From: Ehretia macrophylla
Taxonomy: Eukaryota; Streptophyta; Magnoliopsida; Boraginales; Ehretiaceae
Assembly (NCBI GenBank): GCA_037974665.1
Contig: CM075778.1
Coordinates: 22,200,001-22,264,000, forward strand
Length of the DNA: 64,000 nt
Reading direction: 5' to 3'
Below, piece by piece: positions 35,261 through 46,476 of the stretch. The stretch's first letter is position 1, and every line of letters begins with the position of its first letter. Both the position numbers and the translations under genes were made by a program. The notes under the pieces are model-generated. The model made no database searches. It was not told where the DNA came from and saw nothing but the letters and a program-made list of their open reading frames with translations.

Positions 35261-37752
35261 TGTGACGCCCGAGATTTAGCCATGCATTTAATTACCGTTG
35301 CATCCTTTGTTTGCGTATTTACTTCTGTGCTTTACTAACTAACTGTTGTGACTACTATTCACTTCGTTTTTAAACTGCCTTCTATTAGTTAATTAGTATT
35401 TTTATTAAATCCTATTAATTATTAAAGTAATGAGAAAAATGTGCATTTGAGCTAAAGGCGTTAGGAGAGCTCGTTTAGAAAATGATTTTTGTAGTTGAAT
35501 GAATAGTATTACGTAACTAACTTAGAGATTTAATTATCTAGCACACATGTATCATCTTAGGCTCATTTTAAGCTTACTACGCGCATTTTAAAAGCCACCT
35601 TAAGCACCCAAACTTGACCCCACCTCAAGACTTACCTATTAAAACATAACATAAGCACATTTGAGCACAAAAACAAAACAATTTCAGCTGTGAACAATGC
35701 CCCAAACCCGACAGCCCCTCCCTTGTGCATTTGGAGATTTTGCTTCATCAAATCATCAATTCAAGCCAAGCCAAGCCTTGAGCAACTAGTGTAGGGTGTT
35801 TGCAAGGTTCCTAGGTGCTCATACGCGTATTGGTGAGGGATTTCACGGCTTATTTTTGCATTTCTAAATAGTTGTCAATTTCTTGATTTGTTGAAAATGT
35901 GATCAAATGCCATTGTATTAGTTATCTATGCTATTATACCATGTATATGAATGCTAGAGAACATATTTGAGCCATCGTTTCGCAATTTAAACGGTTAGAA
36001 TCGTTAGTTTGATTTTTAGGGTGAATAGTGACGTTTTTTCTAGGGTTTTGCGTAATTTCTCGAATTAGCTTGATTCAATGCTTCTAATAGATGCCTTAGG
36101 TGCTAGTGAAGGTAGTCTAATAGCCCCGTAGACTTGCATTGTCCTTAAATCGCTTAAAATGGAAAATAGCCGACTTTAATTTGGGGCTTTCGGGGTTAAT
36201 GCGAATCCGGGTGGATTCGGGCTTCAATTCTAGTATCCTTAAGCTACCTAGGTGCTATAGAAGCTTTGATGTCCCTTGTTTGAAGCTCGGACAATGTATG
36301 TGTAGTTTAAGCCATAAGAGGGAATTTGGGGCTTTCGGGGTAATCGCGTGCATTTGAATGAGTTAGAGGGTTGAGAGGGTACTTTGAGGGTTAGTTAGAA
36401 GGTTGGGAGAGTTTCATTTGAAAATGGAATCATTAACCTTGGTTTGGAAGAGAAATAGTTTGAAAAACAAGGGGGTTTAAGTGCAATTTCGGTTGTCTCA
36501 CACTTCTAAACCCATGGCATGACTTCTTGAGCGTTTATATGTGATATTTAAACTGATTTGGAGCTTTTGGTATGACTCTATGCTTATTTTGTATATGTTC
36601 CTTTGTAAACTGCTTATTAGCTTATATATTTGTTTCTATTCTAATTGCCTTGAGGTCAACCTACTTTGTTGATCCTCCTATGTGTTAATGCTTATATTAT
36701 TGCCATTAACTTGCCATTGTTAAGTGCATTGCATAGTGGTTGCGCAACCATAGTGTCAGGGGTGGATGTGTTGAATATCGGCTGGGCGACAGAGGGCTTG
36801 CCGGTGGATATTCAAACTCCGTGCCCTAGTCCCTCATTCGCCTGGTCCAGAGATTGCCAGGGGATGTTGGGTCGTAGAATTCGGGGTACATCCGGAGTAC
36901 ACCCACTGGAGTGATTGGGGTTATGCTGGCTTATCGTGATCGTGCTCGTGGTTCAAGGATCGTGATTGAAGACCTGTGAAGATTGGTGTATAGGGATTTG
37001 TGAAATGTATCCTTTTAAATGTGTGGTTACTTAAGTTATCATTGTTTCTTAAATTGTCTAAGTGATATTGTTGTATAACTGTATTATCTGTTGCATTGCA
37101 CGCCCCGGGACTATATCCCTCACTGGGCAACAGTGGTTGCTCATACCTCGATATATGTTTCAGGAGACGCTGAGGGTGATCCCCAGCTTGTTGAGTTAGT
37201 TGAGGAGGAGGAAGTTCAGATTGATCCTTTGCCTTAGTTGCTGAGCTTGATAGTTTGAGGTGGTTTAAATTCTTGCTGCTTTGTGGAAGGCTCAACTAAT
37301 TGTCTTATGTCCTATTTTGTGGCCTAAGGGCTATGTATATGCCTGTTGTATAAATTTGAAGACTAGTTGGTTGTGGTGTAACATTGAAAACCTATGTACT
37401 GTAATAACTTATGATCTACTTCTATTCGCTTTGCATGCTTGGGAGTGAATGGCTTAAAGTAGAAATGTTTGATCTTTCAATTATGTTTAATTGATTTCTT
37501 AGAATGTCATGATTATAAAACTATGTTGATAACAAGTTCTCGCATGCTTGTGTGTTTTGGAACTATTGTGTACCATAAGGCTCGGATGGCCTTAGAACTT
37601 TGTTGTTTAATTAAGAAAAGCTTGTATTGTATTGTTGGGACTTTGTTTGAGTAATTACAGGTTTTTAGAATGTCCACGGTACAGGGGAGACTCTGTCCGT
37701 GTGTCGGGTCCGGACTTAACCTTTAGCTCGGGGGTTGGGTCGGGGCATGACA
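35261..37752 (+). repeat. Element H 5' LTR (2492 bp)
   Basis: TGTGACGCCCGAG ... GGGGCATGACA. Carries the 15-bp dyad GTACATCCGGAGTAC (36886-36900), CCCTCACTGGG (37117-37127) and TTTCAGG (37158-37164) with GATATATG just before. Antisense open frame 36921-37295 is duplicated in the 3' LTR and has no domain. Confidence 0.96.
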
Positions 37753-37758
37753 TTTAAG

Positions 37759-37770
37759 TGGTATCAGAGC
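37759..37770 (+). other. Element H primer binding site
   Basis: TGGTATCAGAGC, six bases after the LTR; initiator Met-tRNA type. Confidence 0.93.
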
Positions 37771-38104
37771 TATAGATTGCATGAAGCCGGGTTAAATTTC
37801 TCGGTCTGTGGGTAGAGATTTGTTATGTGACTTTGGGAATACATGAGTCTTTGATTTTGATTTGCCTAAGTGAAATTTGAATAAGGAATGAACATGCTAG
37901 CATGGAAATAGAATATCAAGAGACTAGAATGTCAAGTATGATCTAATGACTTATGTGTACTTCAAGAATGTGGAATATTTATTTGAACTTCTATGTACTT
38001 GACTTTATGTGAATCTAATTGGACTTTTCATTATGTGTTTACTTATAAATTGCATATATACATATATATACCTGTCATAACACTTTGCATTCTAGCTATT
38101 CGAG
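37771..38104 (+). other. Element H leader
   Basis: About 330 bp untranslated leader before gag, AT-rich. Apart from a short TATATA stretch near 38057, nothing recognised. Confidence 0.75.
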
Positions 38105-41100
38105 ATGGGGCCTCGCCGTCGTGCTGATAATCCGAATGTTGGTGGAGAACCCGAGGGGGTTCATGGGCAAGAAGCTGAGTTGGCCGAAAATGCACCGCAG
38201 GTTCAAGAACCGAGCACTGCACAGATCTTGGCCACGATGGCCACTGCTATGAACACTATCGCCCAGTTTGTTACACAACAGGGTCAGCCAGGGGTCGTTG
38301 GAGGTAATCAAGCTGCGAGAGCCGGAGGTAGTGGTCTTACCGGAGGGAATCTGTATGATCGGTTTATACATCATGGGGCCTATACTTTCTTTGGGGAGTC
38401 GGACGATATGAAAGCTGTGATGTGGCTAAGGAAGTTTGAGAGAGTGGCAGCAATACTCGAGTGCCATGATGACAGGAAGATTACTTATGCTACGTTCCTT
38501 CTCGAGGGTGATGCTGAAGATTGGTGGAATACCATCAGTGAGAAATGGGGAGCTGAGGGAGTTCATCATTCATGGGCTGACTTTGTCCGAGAATTTCGAG
38601 ACAAGTATATATCGGTAGTTGCCCGCGAGAGGCGACAGACAGAGTTCATAAACTTGAAGCAGGGAAGTATGACGGTAGATCAATACGAGGCTACTTTTAC
38701 CCGGCTTTCCCGTTATGCACCAGCTTTAATTCAGCCGGAGGACATGAAGATCCAGAGGTTCATCCTGGGTTTGAGGAGGGATATTATGCTGAACTTGTCT
38801 TCAAATGATTTTCCTAACTATGCTGCAGTAGTTCGAGCTGCCTCGAGATATGAGAAACGGAAGGCCGATGTGTTAGCCGAAACCAGTCAATCGAGTAAAC
38901 GGTTTCAGTCTCAGAGTCAAGGATACCAGGGGCAGGCTGTATTAGTTGGGCAGAGTTCACAGCCGAGGCAGACTCAGAGTTACACAGGGCCTACTCAGAC
39001 TCAGGCACGACCAGTCCAGAGTCAGACTCAGAGTCATTTCCGTCCAGCAGTTTCCCGTTCGCAGCAGGGTAGTTCAGCTACCTCTACTTACAGAGCTCTT
39101 TCGGGAGGCACTGTTGCAAGACGTCACCAGCAGTGCAGCTTCTGTCAGTGCCAGGGCCACACTGAGGATGTTTGTTGGAAGAAACATAACAAGTGTACAG
39201 GTTGCGGCAGTGATCAGCACAGGGTTAAAGACTGTCAGAAATTTAAAAACCCTAGGGGTCAGACATCAGCTCAGAACTCTCAGACCAGGGCACCAGCTGC
39301 AGCACCAACACCACGAGGTCAGGCCCGTGTATTTTCTTTGGATGCTGAGGAGCTTCCGGATACAACCGCTGTGGTAGAAGGTATTTTTCTTCTTAATGAT
39401 CAATCAGTTAAGGTTTTAATTGATTCCGGGGCTTTGCATTCTTTTATTACTCCTACTTGTGAACAAAATGCTAAATTGAAACATGATAAACTGTTGCATG
39501 AGATTGTGGTTTATACTCCTATGGGTCCGAAGTTTGTTACTAGATCTATTTGCAGAGCATGTAGTATATTTATTGAGGGTCGTGTTTTCCCTGCTGATTT
39601 GATTATCCTACCCTTCAATGACTTTGAAATTATATTGGGGATGGACTGGTTAAGTAAATATTATGCCCAGCTTGATTGTAGAAAGAAGATTGTGTATCTA
39701 GAAATGCCTGACCAGCCTATACTTAAAATAGTTGGTAGTAGAAAACCTACGGGAACTCCTATTATTTCTTCTATCAGGGCATCTAAATTATTGAACAAGG
39801 GTTGTGAGGCTTATCTTGCATATTTGATTAATCAACCTGGGGATCAATTGAAATTGAATGATGTACCTATCGTGAGAGAGTTTCCGGGGGTCTTTCCTGA
39901 AGAATTACCTGGGTTACCACCTGATAGAGAGATAGAGTTCATGATTGATTTATTGTCGGGGACTTCACCTATCTCTAGGACTCCGTATAGAATGGCTCCA
40001 CCTGAATTGCAAGAATTGAAAGTTCAATTGCAAGGCTTGCTTGAGAAGGGATTTATTCAGCCGAGTTCTTCACCGTAGGGCGCGCTAGTTCTATTCGTTA
40101 AAAAGAAAGACGGATCTCTTCGCCTATGCATTGATTATCGGGGTCTTAATCAGGTAACCATCAAAAATAAATATTATTTGCCTTTAATCGAAGAGTTATT
40201 TGATCAGTTGCAAGGCGCCAGGGTATTCTCTAAATTTGATCTGAGGCAGGGCTATTATCAACTGAGGATTAAGAAAGATGATGTTCCTAAAACTGCTTTC
40301 AAAACTCGATATAGCCATTATGAGTTTGTTGTCTTGCCGTTTGGTCTTACTAATGCTCCCGCCGCATTCATGGACTTAATGCAGAGAGTATTCCGTCCTT
40401 ATCTGGACCAATTTGTGATCATATTTATTGATGATATCCTTGTCTATTCTAAATCTGAGGCGGAACATGAACAGCATCTCAGAATTGTGTTGCAGACTCT
40501 TCAGGAGCATCAGTTATTTGCAAAGTTTAGCAAATGTGAATTCTGGCTTAAGCAAGTTGCTTTCCTTGGCCATATTATCTCGCAGGATGGTATTTCTATT
40601 GATCCAGCGAAGATTGAAGTTGTGTTATCTTGGAAACGACCTGAAACTGTCACAGAAATTCGTAGCTTCCTTGGTTTAGCTGGGTATTATCGAAGGTTTG
40701 TCAAGGATTTCTCTAAGATTGCAAGGCCTTTAACTCAACTTACTTAGAAGAAAACAGTATTTGACTGGAATGATAAATGCGAGGCCAGCTTCCAGGAATT
40801 GAAGAAGAGATTGACTACAGCTCCTATTCTTGCTTTACCTGAGAGTTATGATAATCTGGTGATCTATAGTGATGCTTCGAAGGAAGGTCTGGGTTGTGTA
40901 TTGATGCAGAATGGCAGGGTTATTGCTTATGCTTCCAGGAAACTGAAGCCTTATGAACTCAACTATCCGACTCATGATCTTGAGCTTGCAGCTATCATTC
41001 TTGCATTAAAGAAATGGCGTCATTATCTCTGGGGCAACAAGTTTGAAATCTTTACAGATCATAAGAGCTTGAAATATCTGTTTTCACAGAAAGAGTTGAA

Positions 41101-42763
41101 CATGAGGCAGAGGCGTTGGCTGGAATTACTTGAGGACTATAACTGCACTATTAACTATCTTCCGAGCAAGGCCAATATTGTTGCTGATGCTTTGAGCCGA
41201 AAGGCTACTGTTGCTAGCTTGATTATCAAGAATTGGGAATTCATGGAAGAATTGTGCTTATGGAAGCCTAGTACTTCAAATTCTGGTATTCAATTTGCAA
41301 GTTTGCAGATTCAATCTCTGTTGTTATCCAAGATTCGAGAAGCTCAACAGGCTGATCTTCAATTGTTGAAAGTCTTAGAGAATTCTAAAGGGGGAGAGTC
41401 GGATTTCAAACTGAACGACGATGGTATTCTTAAATTCAAGGGTAGAATCTGTATTCCGAATGATCCAACTCTAAAGAAGGATATTCTTGCTGAGGCACAC
41501 AGTTCTCGATATACTATCCATCCAGGCAGTACGAAAATGTATAAAGATTTAAAGCAGAATTTCTGGTGGAATAATATGAAGAGAGAAATTGCTGACTATG
41601 TTGCTCGATGCCTTACTTGTCAGAAAGTTAAAGCAGAACATCAGAGACCTGCAGGGTTATTGCAGCCTTTGGCTATTCCTGTTTGGAAATGGGATCATAT
41701 TACTATGGATTTCGTATCAGATTTACCGAGGTCTTCGAAGGGTAATGACTCAGTTTGGGTTATTGTGGATAGACTGACCAAGACTTCTCACTTTATTGCT
41801 AAAAAGAAGTCTGATTCTCTTGATAAACTGGTAGAGTTGTATATTGAGAATGTTATCCGACTTCATGGGATTCCAAAGAGTATCGTGTCAGATAGAGATC
41901 CCAGATTCACATCTCAGTTCTGGCAGAAGATTCAGAAAGCTTTGGGCACGAATTTGAATTTCAGTACAGCTTATCATCCTCAGACAGATGGTCAATCCGA
42001 GAGAACTATCTTAATCCTCGAGGATATGTTGCGGGCTTGTATTCTGGACTTCGGTAAAAGTTGGGAAAAGTATTTGCCACTCGCAGAGTTCGCCTATAAC
42101 AATAGTTATCAAGCTACTATTAGTATGGCACCTTATGAGGCACTATATGGGTGTAAATGCCGGTCTCCTCTCTACTGGGATGATGTTGGTGAAATGAAGA
42201 CTATCGACCCTACTCTTTTACCTGAAATGAACAAAATGATTGATCATGTGCAGCTTATCAGAAAAAGGATACTTACAGCTCAAAGTCGGCAAAAGAGTTA
42301 TGCAGATAGACGCCGTCGTGATCTGAAATTTGCTGTAGGGGACCGGGTATTTCTGAAAATTTCTCCTCGCAAGGGTTTGATTCGGCATGGTAAAGGAGGT
42401 AAAGTCAGTCCTCGATATGTGGGACCATTTGAGATAACTGAAACTGTTGGTGATTTGGCTTACCGTTTGGCTTTACCTCATAGTCTGGGCAGAATTCATG
42501 ACGTATTCCATGTTTCCATGCTTCGGAAGTATCAGCCAGATCCCTCTCACATACTTGAGCCGGAACCGCTAGAGATCAGTGAAACTTTCACCTACACAGA
42601 GAAACCACTTCGAATTGTTGATCAGAAAGTTCAAGAGCTGAGGACTAAAAGCATTCCGATGGTTAAAGGTCTGTGGGATCATCACGGAGTGGAGGATGCG
42701 ACGTGGGAAAGAGAGGATCAGATGCGGGAACGGTATCCAGAGTTATTCGCCGAATCATGTAAG

Positions 42764-42781
42764 AATTGCGTGGATGCAATT
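42764..42781 (+). other. Hairpin at the end of element H pol, upstream of the PPT
   Basis: AATTGCG-TGGA-TGCAATT: six Watson-Crick pairs plus one G.U pair as RNA, five bases before the PPT. It overlaps codons near the end of the polyprotein (KNCVDAIN). Confidence 0.75.
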
Positions 42782-42786
42782 AATTT

Positions 42787-42799
42787 AAGGGGGAGAGGA
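42787..42799 (+). other. Element H polypurine tract
   Basis: AAGGGGGAGAGGA immediately before the 3' LTR. Confidence 0.93.
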
Positions 42800-45291
42800 T
42801 GTGACGCCCGAGATTTAGCCATGCATTTAATTACCGTTGCATCCTTTGTTTGCGCATTTACTTCTGTGCTTTACTAACTGACTGTTGTGACTACTATTCA
42901 CTTTGTTTTTAAACTGCCTTCTATTAGTTAATTAGTATTTTTATTAAATCCTATTAATTATTAAAGTAATGAGAAAAATGTGCATTTGAGCTAAAGGCGT
43001 TAGGAGAGCTCGTTTAGAAAATGAATTTTGTAGTTGAATGAATAGTGTTACGTAACTAACTTAGAGATTTAATTATCTAGCACACATGTATCATCTTAGG
43101 CTCGTTTTAAGCTTACTACGCGCATTTTAAAAGCCACCTTAAGCACCCAAACTTGACCCCACCTCAAGACTTACCTATTAAAACATAACATAAGCACATT
43201 TGAGCACAAAAACAAAACAATTTCAGCTGTGAACAGTGCCCCAAACCCGACAGCCCCTCCCTTGTGCATTTGGAGATTTTGCTTCATCAAATCATCAATT
43301 CAAGCCAAGCCAAGCCTTGAGCAACTAGTGTAGGGTGTTTGCAAGGTTCCTAGGTACTCCTACGCGTATTGGTGAGGGATTTCACGGCTTATTTTTGCAT
43401 TTCTGAATAGTTGTCAATTTCTTGATTTGTTGAAAATGTGATCAAATGCCATTGTATTAGTTATCTATGCTATTATACCATGTATATGAATGCTAGAGAA
43501 CATATTTGAGCCATCGTTTCACAATTTAAACGGTTAGAATCGTTAGTTTGATTTTTAGGGTGAATAGTGACATTTTTTCTAGGGTTTTGCGTAATTGCTC
43601 AAATTAGCTTGATTCAATGCTTCTAATAGATGCCTTAGGTGCTAGTGAAGGTAGTCTAATAGCCCCGTGCATTTGTATTGTCCTTAAATCGCTTAAAATG
43701 GAAAATAGCCGACTTTAATTTGGGGCTTTCGGGGTTAATGCGAATCCGGGTGGATTCGGGCTTCAATTCTAGTATCCTTAAGCTACCTAGGTGCTATAGA
43801 AGCTTTGATGTCCCTTGTTTGAAGCCCGGACAATGTATGTGTAGTTTAAAGCCGTAAGAGGAAATTTGGGGCTTTCGGGGTAATCGCGTGCATTTGAATG
43901 AGTTAGAGGGTTGAGAGGGTACTTTGAGGGTTAGTTAGAAGGTTGGGAGAGTTTCATTTGAAAATGAAATCATTAACCTTGGTTTGGAAGAGAAATAGTT
44001 TGAACAACAAGGGGGTTTAAGTGCAATTTCGGTTGTCTCACACTTCTAAACCCATAGCATGACTTCTTGAGCGTTTATATGTGATTTTTAAACTGATTTG
44101 GAGCTTTTGGTATGACTCTATGCTTATTTTGTATATGTTCCTTTGTAAACTGCTTATTAGCTTATATATTTGTTTCTATTCTAATTGCCTTGAGGTCAAC
44201 CTACTTTGTTGATCCTCCTATGTGTTAATGCTTATATTATTGCCATTAACTTGCCATTTTAAGTGCATTGCATAGTGGTTGCGCAACCATAGTGTCAGGG
44301 GCGGATGTGTTGAATATCGGTTGGGCGGTAGAGGGCTTGCCGGTGGATATTCAAACTCCGTGCCCTAGTCCCTCATTCGCCTGGTCCGGAGATTTCCAGG
44401 GGATGTTGGGTCATAGGATTCGGGGTACATCCGGAGTACACCCACTGGAGTGATTGGGGTTATACCGGCTTATCGTGATCGTGCTCGTGGTTCGAGGATC
44501 ATGATTGAAGACCTGTGAAGATTGGTGTATAGGGGTTTGTGAAATGTATCCTTTTAAATGTGTGGTTACTTAAGTTATCATTGTTTCTTAAATTGTCTAA
44601 GTGATATTGTTGTATAACTGTATTATCTGTTGCATTGCACGCCCCGGGACTATATCCCTCACTGGGCAACAGTGGTTGCTCATATCTCGATATATGTTTC
44701 AGGAGACGCTGAGGGTGATCCCCAGCTTGTTGAGTTAGTTGAGGAGGAGGAAGTTCAGATTGATCCTTTGCCTTAGTTGCTGAGCTTGATAGTTTGAGGT
44801 GGTTTAAATTCTTGCTGCTTTGTGGAAGGCTCAACTAATTGTCTTATGTCCTATTTTGTGGCCTAAGGGCTATGTATATGCCTGTTGTATAAATTTGAAG
44901 ACTAGTTGGTAGTGGTGTAGCATTGAAAACCTATGTATTGTAATAACTTATGATCTACTTCTATTCGCTTTGCATGCTTGGGAGTGAATGGCTTAAAGTA
45001 GAAATGTTTGATCTTTCAATTATGTTTAATTGATTTCTTAGAATGTCATGATTATAAAACTTTGTTGATAACAAGTTCTCGCATGCTTGTGTGTTTTGGA
45101 ACTATTGTGTACCATAAGGCTCGGATGGCCTTAGAACTTTGTTGTTTAATTAAGAAAAGCTTGTATTGTATTGTTGGGACTTTGTTTGAGTAATTACAGG
45201 TTTTTAGAATGTCCACGGTACAGGGGAGACTCTGACCGTGTGTCGGGTTCGGACTTAACCTTTAGCTCGGGGGTTGGGTCGGGGCGTGACA
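42800..45291 (+). repeat. Element H 3' LTR (2492 bp)
   Basis: Same length as the 5' LTR. Contains the dyad at 44425-44439. The polyprotein frame ends 78 bp inside it. No other gene. Confidence 0.96.
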
Positions 45292-45589
45292 ATATATGGT
45301 TCTGTCTATTAATAGTAGCCGATGCAATATAGTGGCTATCATAGAGGCTTTTTGCACAAGCTTAAAAGAACCCGATCTCATCAAGAGTCCAAACATGTAA
45401 AAAGTCAATTCAAGAGTTTCTTTCTTGATAAGAAAATGAATTAACAGATAAAGATCCTACAGTTATTCTATAGATGACCCACTGATCCTGTAAAAAAAAT
45501 CAGTTGCAGTAGATCACTATCTTTGGAAAGATGAGTATAGAGATACGAATGTAAAATGCACTAGATCCTATGGTTGATAGCATTAGTGC
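45292..45589 (+). pseudogene. Element E RNase H C-terminal remnant
   Basis: After H the copia element resumes. A NIVAIIEA segment and a frameshifted KEP / RSHQESKHV (about 45368-45400) match the end of Ty1/copia RNase H, where KEPRSHQKSKHI-like wording is usual. Followed by degraded sequence to the PPT. Shows that E once had a copia pol. Confidence 0.7.
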
Positions 45590-45600
45590 AAGTAGGAGAT
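45590..45600 (+). other. Element E polypurine tract
   Basis: AAGTAGGAGAT, close to the AAGTGGGAGAT seen in many Ty1/copia elements, immediately before TGTTGGGGATATGCCC. Confidence 0.85.
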
Positions 45601-46476
45601 TGTTGGGGATATGCCCTAATGCTAAAGTTTGAGATGACCTTATTAGGGTTTAATAAGAATATGCTTTTGTGTTTTATACACAATGTTGTTTGTAGGATGT
45701 TCATATTCTCTGCTTCGATATGAATGTCCCTAATGCCTATCCGAGAAGAGAAATGCTCTAAAAGAGTTTAAGATATTTCGCACTTTCTCTTCGATATGAT
45801 AAGCATTAAGAAACAATTCACAGCCCTTCAGATTATTCAACCGGGACTAGAATAATTGAATACGGGTGATCATATGTTATTACCTTCAATTAACATAGTG
45901 ATGTTGATGATAAAGGATGGCGTGCGAAATGCCAAAACAGCATGGTGATATGGACTAATAAACATATGAGTGATCGTCTGTGTACGGATCATTGAATGTG
46001 ACAATAAATATTGAACTACATGATTTCAGGTTAATAGTTTACTAATTAGTTAAGAATTGTGCAAATTAATCCTCAGACTTGAGAGATTACGGTTGTCGGT
46101 TATATTAGGCGCTAAATTATGTGTCTGGACAATGCCTGTCTTCTAAGATGGGTTACGGCCTTTCGCGTTTTAGTCTTGTGGTATGAACCGACAGGTAACT
46201 GTCAAGATAGGATATGCTAACCTCTGACAAGAGGTGATGTCCTATGATATCTGAGATCGGTTGGTAAATGAGCAAGTCTTTGGCCAAGGTGAGTATGAAG
46301 TGATGGAAATGAGTTTTTCCATGGTAGTCATCTCTCGTTTCACCGATTTAGATTTATACATAGTATCGGATGTGGGCTTAACCATTTCATGGTCCTTTTC
46401 CCGATCGGGGCACTTATAACAGAAGGACCGGACTACACGTTAATTCTTGATGGTTAAATGGATTCAAGAAAGACGT
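45601..46476 (+). repeat. Element E 3' LTR, first part
   Basis: First 876 bp of the 3' LTR, up to insertion G. Collinear with 21111-21990. Confidence 0.93.

Larger units (their letters stand above)
38105..42877 (+). pseudogene. Element H gag-pol polyprotein (chromovirus) with two TAG stops
   Basis: One frame of about 1,590 codons from ATG 38105 (MGPRRRADNPNVGGE) to TAA 42875-42877. Order: gag domain (about residues 95-205, REFRDKYISVVARERRQTEF); two CCHC knuckles (39134-39175, 39194-39235); protease with LIDSGALHSFI (about 39416-39448); RT with FIDD at 40424-40435; RNase H ([30 protein letters not shown]); integrase with HHCC ([26 protein letters not shown]) and the catalytic triad Asp at 41708-41710, Asp at 41891-41893, Glu at 41999-42001; C-terminal chromodomain-like end ([20 protein letters not shown]). 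TAG at 40076-40078, just before RT, and 40745-40747, between RT and RNase H; otherwise no frameshift. Gag and pol share a frame, as in many Tekay elements. The frame runs through the PPT into the 3' LTR. Confidence 0.95.
35261..45291 (+). mobile_element. Element H: nearly intact Tekay/Del chromovirus
   Basis: LTRs 35261-37752 and 42800-45291, both 2492 bp, target duplication ATATA (35256-35260, 45292-45296). The internal region has PBS, leader, one long gag-pol reading frame with two TAG codons, hairpin and PPT. I counted about 48 differences between the LTRs (roughly 98% identity). At a commonly used plant LTR rate of 1.3e-8 per site per year this is somewhat under 1 My; the rate is an assumption. 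It is the only element here with full enzymatic domains. Confidence 0.96.

Noticed and set aside
36921-37295. 124-codon antisense open frame in the H LTR, repeated at 44499-44834
   Set aside because: It recurs only because the LTRs are copies. No domain and no conservation beyond that of the surrounding LTR.
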